Part shown: positions 23,152-34,900 of the stretch, piece after piece
How the letters are laid out: every line of letters begins with the position of its first letter
Numbering within the stretch: the first letter of the stretch is position 1
Source: Ambrosia x helenae
Taxonomy: Eukaryota; Streptophyta; Magnoliopsida; Asterales; Asteraceae
DNA length: 64,000 nucleotides
Reading direction: 5' to 3'
Assembly: GCA_030844895.1 (NCBI GenBank)
Contig: CM061231.1
Location: forward strand, 158,333,376-158,397,375
Notes under the pieces: model-generated
The model's input: only the letters and a program-made list of their open reading frames with translations
Databases searched by the model: none
Told to the model about the DNA's origin: nothing
Position numbers and translations under genes: made by a program

Positions 23152-23269
23152 GAGGTTGACTTTGTCATTCAACTTTGTACATTATGATAGTTATATATGG
23201 ATTCATACATGATTATGAGTCTTTATACTAGATATTTTTCTTTTAGTTTATAACCAATTTAGAGGGGCT

Positions 23270-23563
23270 TTTAGTAGAGGTGGGCAAAACAAACGGTTCG
23301 GGAACCGAATCCGGCGAATTGGTTTGTCTAGAAACCTATTTTAGACTGTTACAACTTGTCGGTTCGATACCGGCTCCCCCTCTTGGACCCCAAACCGACC
23401 CGAACCGGTTTCGGACATAAACCGATTCCTGAACCGACCTGGTGAAACTGGTTCCACACCAGTTTTGACTATTTGACCGATTTGAATGTTAGAAAATGTT
23501 AATTTAACTGTTGGGACCCCCTTTAAGCCGTTTTTTCCGCACAAATTCACTATTTTGCCATTA
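23270..23563. repeat. hAT-like terminal fragment rich in GGTTC/GAACC
   Basis: Begins with TAGAGGTGGGCAAAAC and then runs of CGGTTCGGGAACCG and GAACCGAC words, resembling the subterminal parts of the TAGGGGTG element at 6585-7648. A matching right end with an 8 bp target duplication was not found. Confidence 0.4.
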
Positions 23564-23944
23564 GACCATACGTAGTTGAGCGCCAAAAGGGCGTGGTGAG
23601 CAAATTCGCGCCCCCCACACCGCTACAGGGGGGTGCTATGGATGAAAGGTGGGCACTGGCGTGATGATCATAGCGCTGGAACGATTTTTGAATGGCCACT
23701 AATATTGCTTCACGTGTTATGGTGGAGGAAGAAGAAGATGGAGGATAAGGAGGAGGAAGAAGAAGATGGAGGAGAGAGAGACGTGTCTGCTTTAGGTTTG
23801 TTTTTTTTTTAAATAAAATTAGCGCCCCAATTTTTCCCCCACTACTACACCCCATTTTCACTTCAAGCCCCATGCTGACTCAGCTGCCACATGGACCAAT
23901 CAGAAACAGTGGCATTATAATTATCACCCCCACTACACATGGAC
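23564..23944. mobile_element. PIF/Harbinger-like MITE downstream of the helicase gene
   Basis: A 381 bp element with TTA on both sides (23561-23563 and 23945-23947). Its ends are GACCATACGTAGTTG and, in reverse complement, GTCCATGTGTAGTGG, related to the 8225-8900 element. Inside is a purine-rich GAGGAAGAAGAAGATGGAG repeat. Confidence 0.65.
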
Positions 23945-23947
23945 TTA

Positions 23948-25105
23948 CATGTTAGTATAATAAGCTAGTGGATGTATCTGGTTGATTACAGCTTATTGAA
24001 AAACGTAAAAGAACGCTTACAGAAAATGCAAAAAAACACTCTTATCTTGCAACTTGTTTACTTTACCATATACAAAAATGCCTCCACGTGTTCCCGTTTG
24101 AGAACTCGTTTAAATGAACTCCCGTTGACTCTAGTTGTACGTAGCTGAAATTTTGCTTAGCCAAATTATAAACGTGCATGTTTGGTATCATTCAAAGGTC
24201 TAAATTATTATTGCGGACATGTTTTAAATTCTAGTTCTAGTTTTATTTTGGTTCCATGTAACAAGTCCGACTTTTAAGTAAATGGTTATAAGCGTTCTTT
24301 TAACACCTTTAACTCAAAACTTGTTGAAATTTCGGAATAAATTTTGGTAGTATATATAATTTTTATATCGGGAACAAGGCCAGTATATATTAGGTTTATA
24401 TTGGGGAAGAATCGAAGAAGACATCTATCATATAAGGCTATAGCTTGTTAAAAATATATTTTTTAATATGTTTTAAATCAACAGTTGGGCAGACCAAAGC
24501 CAAAAAGTCATGTGTCCCATCCTACTTTCATGAGGTTCTTTCACTAGCTTTAATTGTTGACAAACCAAATTTGAGTCATTTGTATACCAAACATACATTT
24601 AAAGAAAATTTAAGATTACCTTTAAAAGGATTTTCTTGGCTCTAAACAAAATTACACAAATCTTATTATTGAATTGATCGGTTTATTGACAAAGCGGTAA
24701 GGTTGGACCATTCTTTTGAATAAGAAGAATCATTTATAAGGAATTTGTATCCTAGCACTGGACACCCATATATTTTGACTGATGTCTTCCCTTTCTAGGG
24801 TCATTCATGGGTACCTCGTTATGCTTCTCAAATAGATCATGATATTTATCTTGAATTGATCCTGAATGTTTTAGATGGTTCGTATTTGTAATGCCATAGT
24901 TTGCAAACGGCCAATTGGTTGTTTTAGTATTTTATACTTTGGTTTTTAATGACATGAATATTTTAAATATAATTTTTATATTTAATAATCCGTAACTAAT
25001 GACATAAATTTTATTAAGCACAATAATAATAGTGGGCTTGCACAGGTTGGGCCAAATGCAACACTAGTTATCCCTTCACATAGAGCATGTAATCCTACTT
25101 ATATA
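23948..25105. other. unassigned intergenic DNA
   Basis: AT-rich sequence without supported genes. The frame at 24445-24645 has no recognisable domain. Confidence 0.3.
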
Positions 25106-25982
25106 TCTATCTATGTACCTTATTAAGTAGGAGGGATGGGTAGGAGAGTCATTTTACACCCATTTTAAGATGGGATACAAAAAGGCTCATGCTTTAACAT
25201 ATGTATATAACCTAAAAATTCCCCATAATACCCCTTTTGCATTATACACTTGTACTTTTAATCTAAATTGAAGTATAATGTCCTTTTAATTATATATTCA
25301 ACACTAATTTTTAATTTTTAGGTTAACTTTATTTTCTCTCACTAACTTTTAAGTTAATTTTATTTTCTTTTAATTTAACCACCAAACTTCTATTTTTAGG
25401 ATTTAAAAGTTTGGTCATTAACTTTTAGGTTAACTTTATTTTCTCTTAATTTGACCATCAACTTTGACCATCAAACTTTTAGCTTTTAGGATTTCAAACT
25501 TTGACCACCAAACTTTTAGCTTTTAGGCTTTCAAACTTTGACCACCCAACTTTGGCCACTAACTTATATACTTTATTTTCTTCCAATTTAACCACCAAAC
25601 TTTGACCGCCAAACTTTTAGCTTTTAGGATTTCAAATTTTTTACCACCAAACTTTTAGCTTTTAGGCTTTCAAACTTTGACCACCCAACTTTGGCCAGTA
25701 AATTTCTTACTAACTTATGTATTTTTTTTCTTCCAATTTGACCACCAAACTTTTAGTTTTTAGAATTTCAAACTTTGACCACCAAACTTTTTGCTTTTAG
25801 CTGCGAGTATTTTTTTGAAGCCCACGCAACAATAACAGTCACTTAATATTATCTTTTATATCTACGAAATCATCCACAATTACGCGAAAGAATGCAGGAA
25901 AATCGTTGCCCATAGTGCTACTAAACACTTCTGCACAACAAACGTGACCCGCCGCAAAGCGGCGGGTTAACAAAAACCCTAG
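25106..25982 (+). mobile_element. non-autonomous Helitron with internal minisatellite
   Basis: The 3' end is well defined: a GC-rich hairpin ACCCGCCGC-AAA-GCGGCGGGT, a spacer TAACAAAAACC and CTAG at 25979-25982, followed by T. The 5' end is probably the TCTATCTATGTACC after A near 25106 or 25110. No protein frame. The inside is mostly the tandem repeat listed next. Confidence 0.7.
25310..25800 (+). repeat. degenerate tandem repeat CAAACTTTGACCACCAAACTT
   Basis: Words ACCACCAAACTTT, TAGCTTTTAGG and ATTTCAAACTTTGACC recur about ten times with a 30-60 bp period. Non-coding, inside the Helitron. Confidence 0.75.
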
Positions 25983-26078
25983 TAATATTTGTATGCATAA
26001 ACTAATTTCCTATGTATATAGTACATATTGCTTGCATTACCTTTAGTGCAACGTTTATGTAAGTTATCTTTATCTAAG

Positions 26079-26508
26079 GAGTTAATGGCCAAAATCGTCC
26101 CTGAGGTTTGGCCAGTTTTGCTACATCAGTCCAAAATCGAAACTTTTTACATCTGGGTCCTTCTGTTTTACATTTTGTTGCCAAATTCGTCCCTGACACT
26201 TAACCCAGTTAACTATTATCGTTAACTCTGGGGATATTTTTGTCTTTTTGGTTGTCCCTCTTTCAAAAACCCAATTTAAACAGAGTTATTCATACCCTCA
26301 GAAGACAAAAATACCCAGATGTAAAAAAAGGGCAGCCAAAAAGACAAAAATACACCGAGAGGTAACGACAATAGTTAACTGGGTTTAGTGTCAGGGACGA
26401 ATTTGGCAACAAAATGTAAAACAGAAGGACCCAGATGTAAAAAGTTTCGATTTTGGATTGATGTAGCAAGAGTGGCCAAACCTTAGGGACGATTTTGGCC
26501 ATTAACTC
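26079..26508. mobile_element. 430 bp fold-back element
   Basis: The left half from GAGTTAATGGCCAAAATCG is repeated inverted in the right half ending CGATTTTGGCCATTAACTC. The arms are about 170-180 bp and match over CATCTGGGTCCTTCTGTTTT, AAATTCGTCCCTGACAC and TATTTTTGTCTTTTTGG, with a short centre near 26270-26310. A transcript would form a long hairpin. It belongs to the GTCCCTGAGGTTTG family. Confidence 0.85.
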
Positions 26509-27005
26509 TGTCGCATCGCGTGGGTTCCTCGCTAGTTAATCTATACATATTCAATACTTACTTAAGAGCCAATATTGGTTTTATCAACGTCCTCATAACA
26601 ATACGTGGGTTTATGGGTACCAATGTCAGTGTACAGGTATCAACGCTCCCGTCGTAACGCATGGTTACATTTACTAGTATGTTTAACCTGTTTATAACTT
26701 TGTCAAAGCATGTCCTAATTTGTTTAAATAAGTTGAACTCTTTGTGGTTGGTTTTAAATAGGGATGGATTCGGTACCGCACTAGGATCAAAAGTACTGAT
26801 CCCGAAAATTGAAAAAAATTGGGTACTGAAAGTGATTGGTACGGTACGGTACGGTAGGTATTCAAAGGAAAATTAACCCAAATTACCATAACTGTACCAT
26901 ACCGATCCCGAAAAACGCATATAGTCGGTACTAAAAATTGGCCGGTACAATACGGTTCTATCTCGTTGATACTAAGTTTCATATAGTTACTAGTTTTAAT
27001 ACACT

Positions 27006-27357
27006 CATCATCATACTCAGTTAATCACACCAATAGCAAAAGCTAAGGTAGGGTCTGAGGAGGGTAAGATGTAGACAGTCTTACCTCTACCCCGTGAGAA
27101 TAGAGAAGCTGCTTCCAATGAGACCCCCGGCTCGATAGTGGTTTTGTATCAAGCCTTGGACATAAGACACATAACACTTAGCAACCGGGACAAACCTGAT
27201 TGGTGCATTTACCCCTTTGTCTTTTGGCTATCAATGTCACCAGCTGATGCATGATTAACCTTCCGTCATTTTTAATGTTATTTTCACGAAATTAGTAATA
27301 TAACGTTAAAATTAGTGCAACTTTACTTTTGCCCCCCAAGGACCACACATATGCACA
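27006..27357 (+). mobile_element. SINE (copy 1)
   Basis: A 352 bp unit flanked by a perfect 19 bp direct repeat (26987-27005 and 27358-27376, containing ACTAGTTTTAATACACT), as expected for LINE-driven retroposition. The inner words GTCTGAGGAGGGTAAGATG, CTTACCTCTACCCCG and GACCCCCGGCTCGA resemble the plant Au-type SINE consensus as I remember it. Copies 2 and 3 share the same 3' half (TTAACCNTCCGTC, TTATTTTCACGAAATTAGTAA, TTTGCCCCC). Confidence 0.85.
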
Positions 27358-28045
27358 TTACTAGTTTTAATACACTAAAAGAGCCTTTAACTAATAATGT
27401 GGTATATACTGGTTATATATGCATGATGATGCTTCATTGATATATGAATTAGTACAACATTGTTGTTTAATTTCTTGTGTAGATCGATCGTGACAACTTT
27501 TTATCATGAATCACAGGTCATCATTACAGAAGCCAACATATTCACTTGTTTGAAAGATACGATAAATCAACGTACATTTTTAATAATTAAGTTGACCAGC
27601 AGCAGCAAATCTAGCTAGGATTTTTAGCCACAACGTAATAAATAATTCTTTGTAGTTTTTTCTTGGATTTGTAACACTTTGTATTCTCCGATGATCGACT
27701 TTGACTTCGATCATCTCCAAGTTGTCGTTAGTCACTTCACTTGCGTATATTAAAGGAAAGATTATTATTTATTTTTAGTGAAGCATTGGAAAATAATAAA
27801 AGATAATGTAAAGACGAAATGGGTCGACGGTTACTTGAAGGTATTTCTTCATGATCTTCTAGTTATAACCCTTTTCTGTTATTACCATGTTTTGTTTGTA
27901 TGATTCTACAAATGTTTGATACGGGTTTACCTACCATACTTTGTTTATACAAACACTTGGTGTGTCTAAAACGTTTTTATTTTATTTACTGGGGAGAGGC
28001 TATACGAGCACCCCTACGTACATTACTAACTCCTATTGTTTTTGA

Positions 28046-28120
28046 TGCTATATGGACGTATAGGGGTGTACGATTTGTTCGTATACACACCTATATAAGT
28101 CTTTTGTACGTCCATATAGT
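28046..28120. repeat. short imperfect palindrome
   Basis: GCTATATGGACGTATAGGGG is complementary to the GTACGTCCATATAG near 28106-28118, with an inner pair GTGTACG/CGTATACAC. It could fold as a hairpin of about 70 bases. Nearby G-tract (about 15 G) at 28207-28221. Otherwise 27380-28260 has no supported gene. Confidence 0.5.
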
Positions 28121-28270
28121 GTATATGTCGTTTAAAAATGTTACGCACCCATGTAGATATGGATTGATGTGATGGCTGGGTGTGTACATCAATATTCGTG
28201 AAGAGAGGGGGGGGGGGGGGGTCCATGGTACTTGCTTGTATAGGTTTTATGTGGAATTCGATCCACTTTT

Positions 28271-28661
28271 CATCATCATCATCATACTCCATAAATCGCA
28301 CAAATAGCAAAGTTAAAGTAGAGTCTGAAGAGGGTAAAATGTAAACAGCCTTACCTCTACCCTGTAAGAATAAAGAGGCTGGTTCCAGTTAGACCCCTGG
28401 CTCGATAATAGTTTTGCATCAAGCCTTGAACACAAAGCACATTACACTCAGTCACTCAGCAATCGGGACAAGTCTGATTGGTGCATGTACCCCCTTGTCT
28501 TTCGACTATCAACACCACCAAACGATGCATGATTAACCGTCCGCCGCTTTTAACGTTATTTTCACAATTAGTAAAATAACATTAAAATTAGTGCAATTTT
28601 ACTTTTGCCCTCCAAAGGTCCACGCATATAGACATTATATGCCCACACTGCAAGCGGGGCT
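28271..28661 (+). mobile_element. SINE (copy 2), just upstream of the kinase gene
   Basis: Same family as 27006-27357. Flanked by an exact 14 bp direct repeat TTCGATCCACTTTT at 28257-28270 and 28662-28675. It starts with a CAT microsatellite. It ends about 236 bp before the kinase start codon, so it lies in the proximal promoter. Confidence 0.85.
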
Positions 28662-28897
28662 TTCGATCCACTTTTGCATTAACTAATGAACCTGTAGTCT
28701 TGGGAAATTAAACATGTTCCAAGATATGGAACTGTAATCTCTATACTTACATTATGAATCATAGTATCTGTTTGGAGTGTAAAAAATTTAGTTAATTGAT
28801 AACTGAATTACACTTTTTCATTAACAAATGTAGACCTAATGTACCATTTTGGTTAAAAAGAGTTTATGATTAACTGATGATGATATTATAACGTCAC

Positions 28898-29746
28898 ATG
28901 TGGATCGATGCAGCAATATCTCCAACGCCCTTATCACTCGATGAAGAAAGCTCATCTAAGAAGCACACTACATCTGCCGTTTTCTTTTACCTCGGAGGGT
29001 TAATCGTGCTCTTGATTTTGCTGATTCTTATATTCGTTTTCTGGAAATTTATCAGACCAGCGCGAGTTAGAAAGTTAAAAAAGCGCGATAACAGCTGCAA
29101 AGGTTATAACTTTATTGTGTAGGATGCACAAATATTATTACTGTTTGCTAAATGCTAACTAATGTGGTGTTTTGTGTTGTGGCTTTAAAAGATTATTTCA
29201 GTGGGAACCTTAGGACAATAAGCTATTTTAGTTTCCAAGCGTTAAAGAAGGCGACGAAAAACTTCCATGAGTGTAACTTTCTAGGAAAAGGTGGCTTTGG
29301 TCCGGTCTACTTGGTATGTTACACTAAAGCCTTCATTATAATGAACAAAAATATAGATACAAAATTCCAAAAATAAAGAAAAACGACGAATACGAATATG
29401 GATCACTCATTAATATAGATATATGGTTTTATGTGTGTTTTTTAGGGTAAACTGCAAGATGGAAGACTAGTTGCTGTTAAAAAACTGTCTTGTGATAAGT
29501 CACAACAAGGAGACGCAGAGTTCCTTGCGGAGGTGAGAATGATCACTAGCATACAACACAAGAATCTCGTTCGCCTTCTTGGTTGTTGCTCTCATGGCCC
29601 TCAAAGGATTCTTGTCTATGAATACATGAAGAACAAGAGTCTAGACCTCATTATATATGGTACATGACTTAAAAAGACATTTCTAGATGTGGAAAATGGA
29701 TGGGTTTGGTAACGGGTCAAATTGGGTATGGGTCAATTTGGGGTGT

Positions 29747-29786
<40 letters not shown>

Positions 29787-30907
29787 TTTAATTGAATTTA
29801 TAGATAGTAAATTTATTAAATATGATGATCAAAATAGTAATATAATTTTTTTGTGAATAGGGAAAAACGACCTGTATTTAAACTGGAGCACTCGGTTCCA
29901 AATAATTATTGGTATTGCTCGGGGATTGCAGTACCTACATGAGGACTCACACATAAGGATTGTACACAGAGATATAAAAGCCAGTAACATTCTTCTTGAT
30001 GACAAATTTCTACCAAGAATTGGAGATTTTGGGCTGGCGAGATTCTTCCCTGAGGACGAAGCTTATCTCAGCACTGCATTTGCTGGAACATTGTAAGTAA
30101 TACAGAAAGGGGTGGCGGCGCCGCTTGTTGTCTGTCTGCCCGCTATTTTGATGTAATGTTCGTTTTTATGGAATGAAAAGTTTGTCCAAAAAAAAAGATA
30201 TCAAACTATAATCATCATGCAAGTTATAAAAATAAATTTTCTTTGTGATTTGTAGAGGTTATACGGCCCCAGAATATGCGATTAAAGGCGAACTATCCGA
30301 AAAGGTTGACATTTACAGTTTTGGAGTTTTGGTCCTTGAAATCATTAGCTGCAGGAAGAACACTGATCTTACTTTACCAACAGAAATGCAATACCTTCCT
30401 GAATATGTAGGCCCAATTAACATATGTTATCCTGATTTGTATCAACCAAATTAAATCTTTATTTATTTTTGAAAATAGGCATGGAAGTTGTATGAGAGAT
30501 CAAGAATGGTTGATCTAATCGACCCAAGAATGAAGAGCGATGGTTTCGTGGAAAAAGATGTAATGCAAACGATTCGCGTGGCGCTATTGTGCATTCAGCC
30601 TCATGCAAACTTAAGGCCACCAATGTCTGAGGTTGTAGCAATGCTAACATGGAAGGTGGACATGGTTAAATCGCCGATAAAACCAACGTTCTTGAATGCA
30701 GGACGACGAATCAATGGAAGCGAATCGTGGGAAGCCATTTCCGATCATTTCCCGTCTCCACTCGATAGTGAATCACCCAACCTGACTCAACCTCCAAACT
30801 CTATAGATTCTAGCACCAACATAAGTTTATCAAGTAAAGTTGGCAGTTTGAAAGATGGCACCGGAAGCCATCCGTTTCCTGACCAGAGTCCAACGGGTTA
30901 TCCATAG
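28898..30907 (+). CDS. receptor-like serine/threonine kinase with minimal ectodomain
   Basis: Six exons: 28898-29102, 29192-29313, 29446-29659, 29861-30092, 30256-30406 and 30479-30907, all GT-AG and in phase. Residues 1-27 are a short outside part, about 28-50 a transmembrane helix (FFYLGGLIVLLILLILIFVF), then a basic stop-transfer and a complete kinase domain: GKGGFGPVYLG loop, VAVKKL lysine, HRDIKASN catalytic loop, DFG, TAPEYA. The kinase resembles the plant CRK/SD-type RLK group; the exact subfamily is not certain. No signal peptide or lectin/DUF26/LRR ectodomain is visible and none was found upstream, so it may be 5' truncated or a naturally short RLK. The last 11 codons and the stop (30873-30907) lie in a dispersed retroposon. 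The donor of intron 3 is G|GTACAT. Function unknown; membrane signalling is inferred. Confidence 0.82.
30103..30200 (+). repeat. family A retroposon fragment in kinase intron 4
   Basis: Starts with AGAAAGGGGTGGCGGCG, continues CTGCCCGCTATTTTGATG and ends in A9. It is a 5'-truncated copy starting only about 10 bases after the splice donor at 30093. Confidence 0.7.
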
Positions 30908-31075
30908 CAATGTCTCGACTCCGGTGGGGCATGGGTTCGTGTTTAGTAGGTTAGGGTTTTGCCGTCCAAAAAGGGGTGGTGGCGCAGCTTGTTGCCCGCC
31001 TGCCCGCTATCTTGATGTAATTTTTTGCGAAAGGCTTATATTAACCTTAAAAATTAAAAATAAATAAATAGTCAA
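30873..31075 (+). repeat. family A retroposon copy covering the kinase stop codon
   Basis: CGTTTCCTGACCAGAGTCC, CAACGGGTTATCCATAGCAA, GGTTAGGGTTTTG and AAAGGGGTGGTGGCGCAGC match the minus-strand copy at 17821-17640 step by step, and it ends in an A-rich tail. The first 35 bases overlap the kinase coding sequence and supply its stop codon. Confidence 0.75.
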
Positions 31076-31139
31076 AAAAAAAAAAAAAATCTTGTTTACA
31101 TAAAATTGCATATTTTGTTAGAAAATAAATCAAGAAGTC

Positions 31140-31500
31140 GTCGTTATCATCATACTCAGTTAATCCCACCAATAGCAAAAGCTGAGGAGGGTAAAATGTA
31201 GACAACCTTACCTCTACCCCGTGGGAATATAGAGGTTGCTTCCAGTGAAACCCCCGACTCAATATTGGTTTTGTATCAAGCCTTAGACAGTAAGGCACAT
31301 AACATTTAGCAATCGGGACAAACTCGATTGATGCATGTACCCCCTGTCTTTTGGCTATCATCACCTGATGCATGATTAACCGTCCGTCATTTTTAACATT
31401 ATTTTCACGAAATTAGTAAAAACAACGTTAAAAGTAGTGTAACTTTACTTTTACCCCCTGAGAACCACATATATATACATTATATGCACACAGCCGTAAA
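31140..31500 (+). mobile_element. SINE (copy 3)
   Basis: Same series of words as the copies at 27006 and 28271, in the same orientation (ATCATACTCAGTTAATC, GAGGAGGGTAAAATGTAGAC, CTACCCCGTGGGAATA, CCCCTGAGAACCAC). No clean target duplication was found. It lies between the kinase and villin genes. Confidence 0.75.
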
Positions 31501-31901
31501 CAGGACTGAAGTGTATGTACCAAAAAATAATTATAGCCATTAGTTTACATGTTAAATTCTTGTTTTTTTTTATAAAATTAAAAAAAAAAAAAAAAAAAAG
31601 CCAACGGTTCTTTCTCTGTGTGTGCGATCTTTGTGAAGGACTCTCAGCAATTCATGATTGCCTTCAAAACCCCTTTTTATCGCTTTTCTCTGAAATTATC
31701 TCTCTGTTGCATCCACACGTTCAGAATTATATGTAACATAGCAAATTAAATCATCAGAATAATATGAATAATATATATATTGTAATCTTTATGTTATGTT
31801 AATGAATTGTTAAAGAATTTGAATAATGTGTTTGTGAATTTCAGGTTGATTTATATAATTTATATTTCTGTGGATTCCATCATAATAATATTTTGATTGT
31901 G

Positions 31902-34900
31902 ATGTCTATGAAAGAAGCTGATCCAGCCTTTCAAGGAGCTGGACAAAAACCGTATCCTTTTGTATTCTGCTTTACATATATGCATTTATATATATATATA
32001 TTGAATGCAATGTATCTTTGCATGTTAATCTTAACATTATTCATAGAGGAATTGAGGTATGGCAGATTGAGAATTCTAGGCCGATGCCTGTTCCGGAATC
32101 TTCTTATGGTAAATTTCTTACAAGGGAATGCTATATGGTTTTAAAGGTGCGATCTCGTAAACTATTGTTGTTGAATCGTATATATCTGTTGTTCATCGTC
32201 TAAACGGTATTGTTTTTGTTTGTGTTAAGCGTCTAACGCGTAGAACTCGTTATAGGACTCGTGTACATGTGTGTATGTATAATTAAAAATGATTGTTCTA
32301 ACATTCGCTCAAAAGTGCGAAGCGCTCAAAAGTGACGAGGTCTAAAACCAAGGCGCAAAGCACAAAAGCAGTGGGCTTTTCGTACGCGAGGCGCAAGACG
32401 AATATATATTTTTTATATATGTTATAGGTTTTTAGCACAATTTACCCAAAATATAGATACAAATAAGGTTTATATATGATTTAACTTAAATGTACAACAT
32501 TTTTAACTACATGTATAACAATTTTAAGCATAAAAGGCGCACAGATTAGCGCCTAGATGCGCTTCGCGCTTGCGCGCTTTTTAAAACCAAGGTCGTCATA
32601 CCAATTAATATTGACTATTTAGCCGACAGGGTGCTCACGACTTTGTTTTTAGTTGCCCGGGTGGGGACGCTCTTAGTTGTGGAGGTATCTTTCCATCCAG
32701 AGCCAACGTTCCCAAAACGCATTGGTGGTATTTTAGGTCAAGATGTCCTTGTGACATCCCTTAGGGAGGAGTATCTTTATGATCTTAATTGAAAATTTCT
32801 ATATATGATGTGGAATTACTCCCACTCAAGCACGGTTAGATGTGGAATTCTCCTCTCCTCCACAACTAGTGCGGCTAAAACACGTTGGTGGTATTTGACA
32901 GACATTTTTTATGACCTACTATCTCTCATGTGGATGAAATGATGTCGGATTTGCTTAAGGTGTCACATTTACATCGCCATCAAGATAGATTAACACTAAG
33001 ATCCTCATAAGAATAAAAGTGTGAACAAGAAGGATTATTATTATTTTTTGTAACTAAATCATGAAAATTACATTTCTTTTACAGACCCATGCTTCAAATA
33101 GCGGTGGTTTTCGCTATGACATCCACTATTGGATAGGTAAAGATGCAAGGGAGGTGAGCTCATTTCTGTCATGATATACATGTTACAACAACTTGTTATT
33201 TTACCCTAACACATGTTAATGTCCTCTTCTTTACGTATGTTAAATACAGGATGAAGCCGACACTGCATCTATAAAAACACTTGAACTTGGTGCAGCTCTC
33301 GGAGGGCAAGCTGTTCAGTATCGTGAACTACAAGGATACGAAACAGAAAGATTCCTTTCTTGTTTTAAACCATGTATAATACCAGAAGAAACTGAGCAAC
33401 AAGAACACGAAACACGCTTGTTTTTATGCAAAGGAAAAAATGTGGTTCATTTAAAAGAGGTAAATCAAGTCCATGTTTTAATCTTAATCTACTGCTCGTT
33501 TTCAACACATTATATATAAATATGACCCTTTATGTGTATAAATTAAAATTTATCGAAAACAGGTTCCTTGTGCTCGGTCTTCACTCAGTCATGATGCAGT
33601 TTTTATATTAGACAGCCAAAATAAGATATTCCAGTTTAACGGGTCGAATACTTCAATACAAGAAAGGGCTAGAGCGCTACAAGTGGTGCAGTATATTAAA
33701 GATACTTACCATCATTCAAAATGCGATATAGCTACTATCGGTAAGTTAGTTCATAATATGTAAAGAATATAATTATTAAAAATATTTAAAAAAAAAAAAA
33801 AAAACTTGAATTGTATATCTGGTTTTATATGTAGAGGATGGTATGCTGATGGCCGATGCTGAAGCGGGGGAGTTTGGGGGTTTTTTCGGTGGATTCGCTC
33901 CACTTCCAAGAAAAACAAATGCGAATGATGCTCAAAGTACCGATCCTCTTTCTACGCAGCTATTTTGGTAATATAAATCATCTTAAATATATTTAAATGA
34001 TCTGTTGATTTAATAAATAGCAGTTCTGACAAGATATGTATTTGGTATTCAAGTGTCGAGAACGGGCAGACAGAACGTGTCGATGCTGATTCCTTGACAA
34101 AGAAGTTACTAGAAAGGAACAAATGTTATGTTCTGGATTGTGGATCAGAAGTTCATGTTTGGATGGGGCGAAATACGTCTATGGAAGAAAGAAAAGCTGC
34201 AAATGGAGCTGCAGAAGTAAATATTATTAGAATTATATATTTGTGTCGTTATCGTAATGATTTTCTCTTATTGAAACTTACTAGTTTCTAATCTTAACTT
34301 ACAGGAATATCTACGTGGCCAGGACCGACCAAAACTCTAAAATAAGCCGCATGACTGAGAATTTTGAAACAGTATGTTTTCGGTCAAAGTTTGAGTCGTG
34401 GCCTCAACCGACTGATGTGGTAGCATCTGAGGAGGGTAGAGGCAAGGTGGCTGGTTAGTTATGCCACACTTTTATTAGAAGAAATAAAAGAATGTATTAC
34501 ATGATAACTAAGTTTTATGATTATTTCACATTTTGTTAATGATGATTTTGTATTTGTAGCACTTCTAAAACGACAAGGGCTCGATGTTAAGGGTCTTGTT
34601 AAAGATGCTCCCAAACAGGACAAGGAGGAAGAACCTCAACCGCATATTGATTGCAGCGGAACTTTGCAGGTATTTACAAGACTATTATCTTTCGACTTAC
34701 TCAACAGGTAGTTATGTAATTTAGTAATGCCACCAAACGTCGTTGTGCATCTGCAGATGTGGCGTGTGAATGGTCAAGCAAAGAGTCTTCTATTAGACGC
34801 TGACCAGTCAAAATTCTACACCGGAGATTGCTATATCTTTCAATATACATATTCTGGAGATGAACAAGAGGAATGCCTTATAGGGACATGGTACGGAAAG

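Noticed and set aside
24981..25070. Possible third Helitron end (ACTAGTTAT after a GGGCC-rich stretch)
   Set aside because: The stem is too weak and no matching 5' TC end was found.
26755..26960. hAT-like element starting TAGGGATGG with GGTACGG repeats
   Set aside because: Subterminal-type repeats are present but no right terminus or 8 bp duplication could be shown.
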